Source: Sulfurospirillum sp. (GTDB lineage: Bacteria > Campylobacterota > Campylobacteria > Campylobacterales > Arcobacteraceae). From it: 64,000 nucleotides of DNA. Both the position numbers and the translations under genes were made by a program. The stretch covers positions 186,001 through 250,000 of the forward strand of contig JAKZMJ010000001.1 in assembly GCA_030491005.1 (NCBI GenBank). The letters are read 5' to 3'. This document shows, piece by piece, positions 10,986-19,267 of the stretch (position 1 is the first letter of the stretch; each line of letters opens with the position of its first letter). Below the pieces are notes generated by a model, which searched no databases, was not told the DNA's origin, and worked only from the letters and a program-made list of their open reading frames with translations.

Positions 10986-11549
10986 ATGCAGTTTAAAAAA
11001 ATGGTATATTTTGCAATATATTTCATTTTACTATTTGGGTGTGATTCAAAAGTTAAAACAGATGTAAAAGATAAGTTAATACAAGAGAAAAAAACTCAAT
11101 TTAGATTAATAACAACACAAGACGAAATTCTTAATCTAAAAATTAATGAAGATAATATAGAATTTAAAGAGTATAAAAATAAAGTTGTATTGTTAAATTT
11201 CTTTGCTACATGGTGTCCTCCTTGTAAGGCTGAAATACCTTATTTGAATAATTTAGTAAAAAAATTTAAAGGTAAATTTAAAGTTATAGCTATAAATTTA
11301 GGAGGAGTAAATGGAGCAACTACACCTAAAGATATCTTAGATGAATTTATCAAAACAAATAATATAAAATATCCAATTATCAATGATAAATCTAATGTAG
11401 CTTTTTCTAAAGCAGTTGGAACAATACGAGTCATTCCTACAATGTTTTTATACGATACAAAAGGTAAAAAAATACAAAAATTTGTAGGGATTGTGCCTGA
11501 AGAAATGATGGAAATAGATATATTAAATGCTTTAGATGGTCAAATATAA
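10986..11549 (+). CDS. TlpA/ResA-like thioredoxin-fold lipoprotein
   Basis: Periplasmic thiol-disulfide oxidoreductase of 187 residues. The signal peptide ends in the lipobox LLFGC (Cys19 lipidated). The thioredoxin domain (about 60-187) has the redox motif WCPPC within FFATWCPPCKAEIP, and a cis-Pro in RVIPTMFL. Proteins of this type reduce apocytochrome c or other periplasmic cysteines; the partner cannot be told from sequence. RBS AAGGAA lies just before the ATG. The stop codon shares one base with the ftsY start, so translation is likely coupled. Confidence 0.9.
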   Translation: MQFKKMVYFAIYFILLFGCDSKVKTDVKDKLIQEKKTQFRLITTQDEILNLKINEDNIEFKEYKNKVVLLNFFATWCPPCKAEIPYLNNLVKKFKGKFKVIAINLGGVNGATTPKDILDEFIKTNNIKYPIINDKSNVAFSKAVGTIRVIPTMFLYDTKGKKIQKFVGIVPEEMMEIDILNALDGQI

Positions 11550-12502
11550 TGTTTGGTTTTTTAAAAAAAGATAAAAAAGAAGCAAAAAAAGATATAAATG
11601 AAACTTTAGAAAAAGAGCAAAGTCTTAGTACGAAAAGTTTTTTATCAAAAGCATTATCAAAAACTTTTGATAATATCAAATCAGTTATTCCAGTAAAAAA
11701 ATATAAAATTCCTTTTGATCAAATTGAAGAACTACTAATTCAAGCAGATATGGAATATGAGATTATAGAAAAAGCTATGAACGGTTTAGAGCAAGAAATT
11801 CAAAGAAAACATCTAAGACATAGATTAATTATGTTGTTTGAACATTCTCCAAAAGTAGACTTCTCAAATATGACAAAACCTTTTATAAAATTAATCATTG
11901 GTGTTAATGGTGCAGGTAAGACTACAACTATTGCAAAATTAGCATATAGTTTACTGCAAGATAAACAAACAGTTATTTTAGGTGCTGGTGATACATTTAG
12001 AGCTGCTGCCATTGAACAGTTAAGTGCTTGGGCAACTAAGCTTAATGTTCCTATTATAAAAACCAAGCAAGGGCATGATGCAAGTGCCGTTGCCTACGAT
12101 ACTATTTCTTCTGCTATTGCTAAAAATATTGATAATGTTATCATTGATACAGCAGGAAGATTACAAACTCAAACAAATTTAAATAATGAATTAAAAAAAA
12201 TTGTCAAAGTTTGTAACAAAGCCAAAAAAGACTCACCTATTCAAAAAATATTAATACTTGATGGAACACAAGGCAACTCAGCCATTGCACAAGCTAGAGC
12301 ATTTCATGATATGGTGGGTATTGATGGCATTATTGTTACTAAGTTAGATGGCACAGCAAAAGGTGGTGCTTTATTTTCAATTTCTAATCAGCTTGAACTT
12401 CCTATATTATACTTAGGTATTGGCGAAACACAAGAGGCTTTAATCAAGTTCTCCCCTGATGATTTTGTAGATGCACTATTAGATGAGATTTATCAAGAAT
12501 AA
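11549..12502 (+). CDS. ftsY: Signal recognition particle receptor FtsY
   Basis: GTPase that docks SRP-ribosome complexes at the membrane. The 317-residue protein has a short, highly charged A region (about 1-40) followed by the NG domain: G1 GVNGAGKTTT, GAGDTFRAAA, G3 DTAGR, and TKLDGTAKGG near the C-terminus. The acidic A domain is short compared with E. coli, as in many bacteria. It is followed after 2 bases by the PLP enzyme at 12505. The last 84 bases are repeated at 23211-23294. Confidence 0.97.
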   Translation: MFGFLKKDKKEAKKDINETLEKEQSLSTKSFLSKALSKTFDNIKSVIPVKKYKIPFDQIEELLIQADMEYEIIEKAMNGLEQEIQRKHLRHRLIMLFEHSPKVDFSNMTKPFIKLIIGVNGAGKTTTIAKLAYSLLQDKQTVILGAGDTFRAAAIEQLSAWATKLNVPIIKTKQGHDASAVAYDTISSAIAKNIDNVIIDTAGRLQTQTNLNNELKKIVKVCNKAKKDSPIQKILILDGTQGNSAIAQARAFHDMVGIDGIIVTKLDGTAKGGALFSISNQLELPILYLGIGETQEALIKFSPDDFVDALLDEIYQE

Positions 12503-14056
12503 TTATGCGAAAAACCATATTTAAACATATTAATTTAGGAGAAACCTTACCTATTAATAATGTTCATTCTGTTTCTGTATCTATGCCAAAATTACAAGAT
12601 GTTATTGATTATGAGAAATTAGTTCCTAAGGTACTTGATAAAATAAAAAGTGCCTATCCTCGATTTATGATACACCCATATTTAAAAATACTTGCAAATT
12701 TTATTAAAGATAAATATAATATTCCAAATGATTATGAAGTAGTATTACTAAATTCAAAAGAAGATGTTCAAATATTTAGTAAAACATATTATATTAACAA
12801 TAAAATAGATATCAATGAACCTTTTGGAGTGATTTTACTTATAAAAGATACTTGTCAATTACAAAAAGTATTATCTTTTATTCAGTATATAGGATGTAAT
12901 TTATCTTCAAGATTTGCCGAAGATTATTTGTACAAAAATAAACTAATAAACACTATACAAAAAGAAATAAGTTTAGATAAAAATATAGCAAAAAACTCTT
13001 TGTTAAAATATTTATCATCAATATATGAACAAAAAATTGAAAATATTTGTTTAACTCCTTCTGGAATGAATGCAATTTATTGTGTATTAAAAGCTTTGAA
13101 GAATATTCAAAGAAGAAATTCAAGAAATATTTTTATTCAATTTGGCTGGTTATATTTAGACACCATGAATATTATAAAAGAATTTTATAATGAAAACAAA
13201 ATATTTTATGATATTGATAATCTTGATATCTTAGAAGATTATTTAAAACAAAATGGTTTTAATGTTTGTTCTATTATTACAGAAATACCTACAAATCCTT
13301 TATTACAGTGTGTTGATTTAGAAAGATTAAAACAACTTTGTATTAAATATAATATTCCTTTAATAATAGATTGTACTATTTCAACACCTTTGAATATTGA
13401 TTTTAAAAAATATGCTGATATTTATATTGAATCTTTAACAAAATTTGCCTGTGGAAATGCAGATGTACTAATGGGTTGTTTTATTCTAAATGAAAATTCA
13501 AAAATATCTCATATAAAAAATGAATTTTTCAAACATACTTCTTTGCCATATATAAGAGATATTCAACGCTTAGCTTATGAAATACAAGATTACAAAGTAA
13601 GAATATCGCAAATAAGCTCAAATACAGTAAAACTAATCAAATATCTAAAAAAATGTTCTTATGTTAAAAAAGTTTATCATTGTATGCAAGAAGAGAATAA
13701 AGACAACTATAAAAAACTTATGAGAACCAATAAATCATATTCTGGTCTTATTTCTTTAAGCTTTACAAAAGACTTTAAAAGTGTTTATGATAAATTAAAT
13801 TTTCCAAAAGGTCCTAGTTTGGGTACAAATTTTACACTTCTTATGCCTTATGTTTATCTTGCTCATTATGATTTAATCATTTGTAAAGAAGGTCAAGAAT
13901 TATTAAAAATGAATAATATTCCTATTGATTTATTAAGAGTATCTGTGGGTACTGAAAATATTGATGATATTATTGGTGAATTTAAAAGAATAGAAAATTT
14001 ATTGTAAAATAAGACAATCGTCAAATTGGTGTTTCTTTAGGGTCTAACATTTCTTT
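12419..14056 (+). repeat. Copy 1 of a 1.64 kb direct repeat (ftsY 3' end, PLP gene, hxlR 3' end)
   Basis: This stretch recurs at 23211-24847 in the same direction. In my base-by-base comparison of the coding part I saw two differences, a 1-base deletion and one substitution. On both sides of the repeat the two loci remain recognisably homologous but diverged. Confidence 0.93.
12505..14007 (+). CDS. Cys/Met-metabolism-type PLP enzyme with N-terminal extension
   Basis: A 500-residue protein whose C-terminal 350 residues look like the cystathionine gamma-synthase/lyase fold-type I family. Seen there are LTPSGMNAIYCVLKA (PLP phosphate-binding region), IITEIPTNPLLQ, IIDCTISTPLN (Asp contacting the pyridine ring) and the probable Schiff-base Lys in ESLTKFACG. 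The first 150 residues are an extension not found in MetB or MetC and I do not recognise it. Exact reaction (gamma-synthase, lyase or sulfhydrylase) is not assignable. It begins 2 bases after the ftsY stop without a clear RBS, suggesting coupled translation. A second copy at 23297 is frameshifted. Confidence 0.75.
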   Translation: MRKTIFKHINLGETLPINNVHSVSVSMPKLQDVIDYEKLVPKVLDKIKSAYPRFMIHPYLKILANFIKDKYNIPNDYEVVLLNSKEDVQIFSKTYYINNKIDINEPFGVILLIKDTCQLQKVLSFIQYIGCNLSSRFAEDYLYKNKLINTIQKEISLDKNIAKNSLLKYLSSIYEQKIENICLTPSGMNAIYCVLKALKNIQRRNSRNIFIQFGWLYLDTMNIIKEFYNENKIFYDIDNLDILEDYLKQNGFNVCSIITEIPTNPLLQCVDLERLKQLCIKYNIPLIIDCTISTPLNIDFKKYADIYIESLTKFACGNADVLMGCFILNENSKISHIKNEFFKHTSLPYIRDIQRLAYEIQDYKVRISQISSNTVKLIKYLKKCSYVKKVYHCMQEENKDNYKKLMRTNKSYSGLISLSFTKDFKSVYDKLNFPKGPSLGTNFTLLMPYVYLAHYDLIICKEGQELLKMNNIPIDLLRVSVGTENIDDIIGEFKRIENLL

Positions 14057-14353
14057 ACCCCAATCAAATAACATTTTAAAAATTGGAAAAAGTCTTTTAC
14101 CTTTATTAGTCATAGAATATTCAACTTTTGGAGGAATAGTGGGATATATTTTTCTACTAATAATACCATCATTTTCTAATTCTTTTAAAGTTAGAGAAAG
14201 CATTTTTTGTGATATTTCAGGATACTCTTTTTTTAATTCTCCATATCTTCTTTTTTCTTCAAATAAGTGCCATAAAATCAATCCTTTCCATTTTCCACTT
14301 ATGATGTCAATTGAATATTCAAAAGGACAAATATATTCTTTTTTACATCTCAT
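14021..14353 (-). CDS. HxlR-family transcriptional regulator
   Basis: Winged-helix MarR-like regulator of 110 residues. The family pattern is clear: an N-terminal Cys pair region (CKKEYICPFE), IISGKWKGLILWHLF, RYGELKKEYPEISQKMLSLTLKELE (recognition helix) and wing YPTIPPKVEYSMT. HxlR proteins often sense electrophiles or redox stress through an N-terminal Cys; Cys3 and Cys8 could do so here. It is transcribed divergently from the membrane/nucleotidyltransferase gene at 14475, the usual target arrangement. Its 3' end is repeated, decayed, at 24799-24890, and its promoter region is repeated in inverse orientation near 22835-22945. Confidence 0.93.
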   Translation of the reverse strand: MRCKKEYICPFEYSIDIISGKWKGLILWHLFEEKRRYGELKKEYPEISQKMLSLTLKELENDGIISRKIYPTIPPKVEYSMTNKGKRLFPIFKMLFDWGKEMLDPKETPI

Positions 14354-14368
14354 TTCTAACCTTTTTGT

Positions 14369-14437
14369 TACTTAATAACAAATATTTAAGTACTTGTTTT
14401 TTTTTAAAGAAAATGCTAAATTCAACTTGTTATTAAG
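14369..14437. promoter_or_regulatory. Probable HxlR operator region between divergent genes
   Basis: TACTTAA (14369-14375) and TTAAGTA (14386-14392) form an inverted repeat with 10 bases between. CTTAATAACAA (14371-14381) recurs inverted as TTGTTATTAAG (14427-14437). The symmetric sites lie between hxlR and its divergent neighbour, the position expected for autoregulation and control of the target. Confidence 0.5.
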
Positions 14438-14474
14438 AGTATATCATATATTAATTAAATAAGGAGATTCTAAA

Positions 14475-15377
14475 ATGAAATCATTTGGCTCACTATTCAG
14501 TCCTTCAATATTGCTAGGAATATCAGCAGGATTTATCATGTATATTTCTTATGCAATAGGTCATAATGTTTGGGGTAATTACTTTCTAATTTTAGTGTGT
14601 ATATTTATAGGGTACTTTATACCAATGTACTCAAAGTTAAGTAATAAAATTGATGAAAAAATTTGTTTTTATACAGGTGTTGTAACATATGGCAGAATAG
14701 GAAGGTTTATTGCTCAGTTTATTTTTAATTTATTTATTTTCTTGATGTTTATTTATGGAGATGTATTTGCATCAGAAAAAATAATGAATTTAGGAGGTGT
14801 ATTAGGAATATCTTTTTTAACAACATTGGCATCTCAAGGTATACAATATATTGCATTGGTTTTTTCAAATAGAGAAATTGGAGATAAAAATCGTAATATA
14901 CTAATTGGTTTAGTATTAAATATTGTCATAACTTCACTAGCAACATTAGGATATACGAATATTCAAACTTTTTTTATGTTAATGTCTTTTATATTTGGAA
15001 GTGTTTTATTTTTAGTAGGTATTTTATCTGATTTAAGAGCTATATACTATCCAAGAAAAGGAATTGGTATTTTTTTTGGTACTTTTAACCCTTTTCACAT
15101 TACACATATAGATTTAATAAAAAGATTAATTAATGAGAGAAAAGTAACAAAAGTATATCTTCATAGTACAGTTATCCCAAAATTGCATAGGGATGCTTTA
15201 TCAAAAAAAGAAATTTATATTCATTCTATAAAAGAAGGCAGACAAATATATAAAAAAACTACACTTGCAGATAGATATGTCAATTACTTTCCTACTGGTA
15301 ATGAGTTTTTTGAATATGAAACTAGATTAGAAATTATGAGAAAATCAATAAAAAAAATCATCAAGGAATCTTTATGA
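14475..15377 (+). CDS. Six-TM membrane protein fused to an N-terminal half of a nucleotidyltransferase domain
   Basis: A 300-residue protein. Residues 1-190 hold about six hydrophobic segments. Residue 196 onward reads GIGIFFGTFNPFHITH, the GxFNPxHxxH motif of the cytidylyltransferase/NMN adenylyltransferase superfamily, followed by a helix and a KVYLHSTVIPK segment. The C-terminal ISxTxxR-like motif needed for catalysis in that superfamily is missing, because the protein stops about 105 residues into the domain. The stop overlaps the next gene's start as ATGA, so the ending looks genuine, not a frameshift. AAGGAG is a strong RBS. Nucleotide binding is plausible, catalysis unproven. Probably controlled by the divergent HxlR regulator. 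Confidence 0.7.
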   Translation: MKSFGSLFSPSILLGISAGFIMYISYAIGHNVWGNYFLILVCIFIGYFIPMYSKLSNKIDEKICFYTGVVTYGRIGRFIAQFIFNLFIFLMFIYGDVFASEKIMNLGGVLGISFLTTLASQGIQYIALVFSNREIGDKNRNILIGLVLNIVITSLATLGYTNIQTFFMLMSFIFGSVLFLVGILSDLRAIYYPRKGIGIFFGTFNPFHITHIDLIKRLINERKVTKVYLHSTVIPKLHRDALSKKEIYIHSIKEGRQIYKKTTLADRYVNYFPTGNEFFEYETRLEIMRKSIKKIIKESL

Positions 15378-15916
15378 AAAAAACATTAATTGTAATAGAT
15401 ATTCAGAATGAATATATAATGGAAGGCAGACCTTTTTACATAGAAAATATCAATCAATCACTGAAGAATGCAAAAAAAATATTATCTTTTGCAAGAGAAC
15501 AAGCTTGGAATATTATTCATGTGAAACATGAGCAAGAAGGAGATTTATTTGAAAAAAATAATTATAAAACTGAGTTTATAAATGGATTTGAAGCATTAGA
15601 AAATGAATATGTTATTTCTAAATCCAATTATTCATGCTTTAGTTCAAAAATATTTTCTACACTAATTGAAGAGAATAAAGATAATGAATATATAATTATA
15701 GGATATAGCTCAGCTCTATGTTGTTTATCTACCATTATAGAAGGATATCATAAAGGTTTAAATATTAAATATATAACTGACGCTTCAATGGCAAAATCAA
15801 ATAAGTATAATGAAATTGAAACACATGCTCATGTGGTAGAAACACTTTCGGCATATTCTAAAAATATTAAAACGAGCGAAATATTAAACCAAGAGAGCAT
15901 AAGCACAACTATATAA
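15374..15916 (+). CDS. Isochorismatase/nicotinamidase-like cysteine hydrolase
   Basis: A 180-residue member of the isochorismatase-like superfamily. The catalytic triad is visible: Asp9 in VIDIQNEY, Lys in VISKSNYSCF, and Cys in SSALCCLSTI followed by the helix EGYHKGLNI and strand YITDAS. The cis-peptide region reads YSSALCC instead of the common TDxCV, so substrate class is open: nicotinamide, isochorismate or another amide. Four-base overlap with the preceding gene shows translational coupling to a protein with a half NMNAT-like domain, which favours nicotinamide/NAD chemistry by context only. Confidence 0.82.
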   Translation: MKKTLIVIDIQNEYIMEGRPFYIENINQSLKNAKKILSFAREQAWNIIHVKHEQEGDLFEKNNYKTEFINGFEALENEYVISKSNYSCFSSKIFSTLIEENKDNEYIIIGYSSALCCLSTIIEGYHKGLNIKYITDASMAKSNKYNEIETHAHVVETLSAYSKNIKTSEILNQESISTTI

Positions 15917-15925
15917 ATCTACCAA

Positions 15926-15983
15926 TTATCTTCTTTGTATATTTTTTATAATTTCAATGAAAACTATACAAAGACGAAGATAA
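15926..15983. terminator. Long imperfect inverted repeat after the hydrolase gene
   Basis: TTATCTTCTTTGTATA (15926-15941) pairs with TATACAAAGACGAAGATAA (15965-15983) with a small bulge and a 23-base loop. It follows the hydrolase stop and abuts the left end of the IS256 remnant. It could be a terminator or a trace of another insertion. Confidence 0.4.
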
Positions 15984-16019
15984 ATTAGAGAGTGTAAATA
16001 TAATAGGATTACACATGAA

Positions 16020-16495
16020 TTTGGTAAACCATTAAGAATTAAAAAAACAATTAGCATCTGGAGAATTAACATCTTTGGATAATATTACTGCAGAGTTTAA
16101 AAACATACTCAAAGAAGTAATACAGACTGCATCACAAAAAGAAATAATAGGTATTTGGATAGGCGAGAATGAAACTAGTAAGTACTGGCTTACTGTTTTA
16201 AATGATATTAAAAAAGAGGTGTTGAAGATGTGCTTACATTTGCAATAGATGGTTTAAATGGATTTAATGAAGAAATCAAAGCCATTTACCCAAAACTAGC
16301 AAATGCGATTTTACGAAGTAAAAAGTTTCCTTGAAAAGTAGAGATATAAAGATGTATAGTCCATCAAATAAGAAGCTCTCTATAGGTTTGTATCTTGGAA
16401 AGATAGAAAAGCAGTTGCAAAAGATTTAAAATCAGTCTATACTGCATTAAGTGAAGAAGATGGTCAAATAGCACTAACAGAGTTTAATGACTTAT
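16020..16495 (+). pseudogene. IS256 transposase, 5' half (internally deleted, frameshifted)
   Basis: Translation gives LASGELTSLDNITAEF, then an abrupt join to the IS256 core EIIGIWIGENETSKYW, which implies loss of a few hundred bases between. After a frameshift near 16215 it continues GVEDVLTFAIDGLNGF. A stop after RSKKFP (16334) is followed by remnants of the CIVHQIRxS region and the KDLKSVYTALSEEDG helix, ending in LTEFNDL. The frame resumes exactly at 21594 with LWGKKYP once the composite transposon and one copy of ACTTAT are removed. Confidence 0.85.
16490..16495 (+). repeat. 6 bp target-site duplication, left copy (ACTTAT)
   Basis: ACTTAT immediately precedes the left end of IS481 copy 1; the same hexamer follows the right end of IS481 copy 2 at 21594-21599. 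Only the outermost flanks match, which marks 16496-21593 as one transposed unit. Confidence 0.85.
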
Positions 16496-17587
16496 TGTCC
16501 AGTTTCACCACGTTATGGTTGCCTAGTTTCATAAATAAGAAAGTGATAGATTAAACAACATAAGTGTAAAATCTTTACAACACATAAGGATTTAAAATAT
16601 GTCACAAACCTATCACTCTAATGCTAGAACAAACCAGCACATAAGAGAAATAATACAGAAATCTAATTTAACAAATGTTGAATTAGCAAATAATTATAAT
16701 CTAAATATTAAAACTATCTCTAAATGGAAAGATAGGGATTTTATTGAAGATAAAAGTTCAAGACCACATAATATAAAAACAACTTTAACATCTTTAGAAA
16801 AAGAGTTAATAAAAGTAGTTAGGACAATGACTTGGATGGAGCTAGATGACTTAACAGATACAATAGTTGATATTATCCCAAATGCAAATAGAAGTAATAT
16901 CTATAGAACTCTAAAAGCCTTTGATATAAATAGAGTCCCACAAGAACAAAAAGAAAAAGCAAAGAAATTTAAAGAATACGAACCTGGATATTTGCATATA
17001 GATGTAACCTATTTACCAAAGTTTGATAAACAAAAGTTTTATCTATTTGTAGCAATAGACAGAGCTACAAGGCTACTATATTACAAAGTATATGAAAACA
17101 AATCATCTAATAATGCAGTTGAATTTCTAAAAGTTTGTAAAGAGTTTTTTCCTTTTTACTTAACTCATATTTTAACAGATAATGGATTGGAATTTACAGA
17201 TAAATGGGCAAGAGGCAAAGGAATTGTAAGTGGTAATCACAAGTTTGATGTAGAATGTAAAGAAGATAGTATAGAACATAGACTAACAGCTCCATATACA
17301 CCACAAACCAATGGAATGGTAGAAAGAGTAAACGGAACTATTAAAAATGCTACAATCAAAGCCCAAGACTATGAAAATATAGATGATGTTAAAAAAGATT
17401 TAAATAAATTTTTGATATACTACAACTTCAATAGAAGACATGGTTCTTTAAGAAAAGAATTAAAAGTGAGAACTCCATTTGATGCAGTTCAAAGTTGGTT
17501 TCAAACGAAGCCTGAAATATTTAAGATTTTACCAGATGTGTTTCAAAATATTGCTTTTGAAATGGTACAACGTGGTGAAACTTGACA
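16496..17587 (+). mobile_element. IS481-family insertion sequence, copy 1
   Basis: Terminal inverted repeats: the left end starts TGTCCAGTTTCACCACGTT; the right end, read inverted, starts TGTCAAGTTTCACCACGTT. One transposase gene fills the 1092 bp. Nearly identical to copy 2 at 20501, so both are recent. Confidence 0.93.
16599..17585 (+). CDS. IS481-family transposase (copy 1)
   Basis: A 328-residue DDE recombinase. An N-terminal helix-turn-helix (about 14-47, LTNVELANNYNLNIKTISKWK) precedes the rve integrase core with D in YLHIDVTYLP, D in ILTDNGLEFTD and E in NGMVERVNGTIK. The C-terminus after the YYNFNRRHGSL motif differs from copy 2 because of a 1-base difference close to the end. RBS AAGGA precedes the ATG. 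The full catalytic triad is present, so it is probably functional. Confidence 0.94.
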   Translation: MSQTYHSNARTNQHIREIIQKSNLTNVELANNYNLNIKTISKWKDRDFIEDKSSRPHNIKTTLTSLEKELIKVVRTMTWMELDDLTDTIVDIIPNANRSNIYRTLKAFDINRVPQEQKEKAKKFKEYEPGYLHIDVTYLPKFDKQKFYLFVAIDRATRLLYYKVYENKSSNNAVEFLKVCKEFFPFYLTHILTDNGLEFTDKWARGKGIVSGNHKFDVECKEDSIEHRLTAPYTPQTNGMVERVNGTIKNATIKAQDYENIDDVKKDLNKFLIYYNFNRRHGSLRKELKVRTPFDAVQSWFQTKPEIFKILPDVFQNIAFEMVQRGET

Positions 17588-17671
17588 ATCCTAAGAGATA
17601 ATATTGTTTATGGTAAGTCTGACCCATTTAATATGGAACAATGGAGTAAAAATAATTTTAAGGAAGAGAGA

Positions 17672-18298
17672 ATGCATAATATAATTAAGAATATTAAAAA
17701 TAAAGGAATTGATAATTTTGATTATCAATTGATATATACAGATAATGAAATTAATAATATTATTAAAATTTGTAAAGAAGTTCCTTTAGAACGAGTAATG
17801 ATAGGAGATGCTAGTGAAAAAAATGATTTATTTGTAGGAAGATTTATGAATGATATTGCTGGTCAAAAACCTTTCTTAGTAAATAACGAATTAGCTAATT
17901 CTATCATGAATATACTTTTAAATAATAAATCTAAAAAAAATTTTTCAAATTTATTTAAAGACAATTATATAATAAGAAGAGTTCAATTAAATAGCATGAG
18001 AAAAAATTCTTTTATAGGATTACATTTAGATACTGATAGTAATCCAGACTATGATTATAATGTAATTATTAACTTAAGTTGTAACTATGAATCAGGGATC
18101 TTTACTTATTATATTAACAACATCCCATATAGTATTCGTCCAAAAAAAAATAGTATAACAATATCAAGGTGTGATATTTTACATGAAGTAAAAAAAGTAG
18201 AATCTGGAGAAAGAATAACATTAGTTTTCTTTTTAAGTAAAAATACAGGTATTAATCAATCAAAGAAGCAGAAGGCTAACTATGCAAACGCAGAATAA
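17672..18298 (+). CDS. 2-oxoglutarate/Fe(II)-dependent oxygenase
   Basis: The open frame reaches back into the IS481 end, but ATG 17672 has a strong Shine-Dalgarno (AAGGAAGAGAG) and gives a complete 208-residue protein. Double-stranded beta-helix signature: His118-x-Asp120 in GLHLDTDS, distal His171 in DILHEVKK, and Arg181 in GERITLVFF to bind 2-oxoglutarate. This resembles prolyl-4-hydroxylase-type small oxygenases that act on amino acids or peptides; the substrate is unknown. It overlaps the EamA transporter gene by 17 bases, a coupled pair. It is cargo of the composite transposon. The fold call is good, the exact subfamily uncertain. Confidence 0.78.
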   Translation: MHNIIKNIKNKGIDNFDYQLIYTDNEINNIIKICKEVPLERVMIGDASEKNDLFVGRFMNDIAGQKPFLVNNELANSIMNILLNNKSKKNFSNLFKDNYIIRRVQLNSMRKNSFIGLHLDTDSNPDYDYNVIINLSCNYESGIFTYYINNIPYSIRPKKNSITISRCDILHEVKKVESGERITLVFFLSKNTGINQSKKQKANYANAE

Positions 18299-19178
18299 AA
18301 CCTTATTATTTAATCCTGAGGTTCTAGGATTCCTTGCAGTTTTTGCATTTTCATTTACACTACCTTTAACAAAGATATTAACAAGCAGTATGAATGCTTA
18401 CCAAATTGGAATTGGAAGAACATTAATTGCCAGTATAGTTGCATTAATATTAGTGATTATTTTAAAATATAATTTACCAAATAAACATCAGATTAAAAGA
18501 TTATTATTGGCTTCACTTGGAATATCTTTTGGTTTTCCTATTTTAGTAGGTATCGGAATGAACTTTGTACCCTCATCTCATGGTTCATTAATGTTGTCTA
18601 TTTTACCTATTTTAACCGCAATATTTGGGAAAATCTATGGTAAAGAAAAACCAACAATAAAATTTTGGTTTTTTTCTTTATTAGGATGTCTAGTAGTTAT
18701 AATATATTCTATATATTCAAATAATATAAAAAATTTATATTATGGAGACATTGCATTATTCTTTGCTGTACTATTTGCTGCCTTTGGTTATGGAATGGGA
18801 GGAATAGTAGCTAAAGAAATTGGTGGTCCAAAAACTATACTTTGGATTTTAGTCCTTTCTTTACCAATTACATTACCTATTAGTATTTATTTATTTTGGG
18901 AATATGATTATAGTGTATTAAATAATCTAGATTTATTTTCTCTTCTCTTTTTAAGTTTAATTAATTCATTATTTGGATTTTTTCTTTGGTATCATGCTTT
19001 AGCAAAAGGTGGTATAATTAAGATATCTCAAATACAACTTTTTCAACCATTTTTAACTTATACTATAGGGATAATAATGCTTTCCGAAACAATTGACTGG
19101 TATATACTTATTCTTAGTATATTAGTTTTGTTTTTAATCCGAGCGATAAGAAAAGAGCCTATAATTAATATTAAATAA
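18282..19178 (+). CDS. EamA/DMT-family transporter
   Basis: A 298-residue inner-membrane protein with about ten hydrophobic segments in two EamA repeats. Seen are the N-terminal repeat with FAFSFTLPLTK and GMNFVPSSHGSLMLSILPILTAIFGKIYGKE, and the C-terminal repeat with LINSLFGFFLWYHALAKGG and LFQPFLTYTIGIIMLSE. Family members export amino acids and other small metabolites. Overlap with the oxygenase gene suggests it handles that enzyme's product or substrate, an inference from coupling. RBS AGAAGG lies inside the oxygenase reading frame. Confidence 0.88.
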   Translation: MQTQNKTLLFNPEVLGFLAVFAFSFTLPLTKILTSSMNAYQIGIGRTLIASIVALILVIILKYNLPNKHQIKRLLLASLGISFGFPILVGIGMNFVPSSHGSLMLSILPILTAIFGKIYGKEKPTIKFWFFSLLGCLVVIIYSIYSNNIKNLYYGDIALFFAVLFAAFGYGMGGIVAKEIGGPKTILWILVLSLPITLPISIYLFWEYDYSVLNNLDLFSLLFLSLINSLFGFFLWYHALAKGGIIKISQIQLFQPFLTYTIGIIMLSETIDWYILILSILVLFLIRAIRKEPIINIK

Positions 19179-19267
19179 TAAATTTGAAGAAAAAAAATTA
19201 TATTACAAAAAATTTAGGTCGTGTACAATAACCTGTTTCAGAATCTAGTAATTTCTAAAATTGAATC

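Noticed and set aside
17582-17671. Extension of the 2OG oxygenase frame back into the IS481 end
   Set aside because: The upstream TTG lies in the IS terminal repeat and no Shine-Dalgarno precedes it or ATG 17633; ATG 17672 has AAGGAAGAGAG at good spacing.
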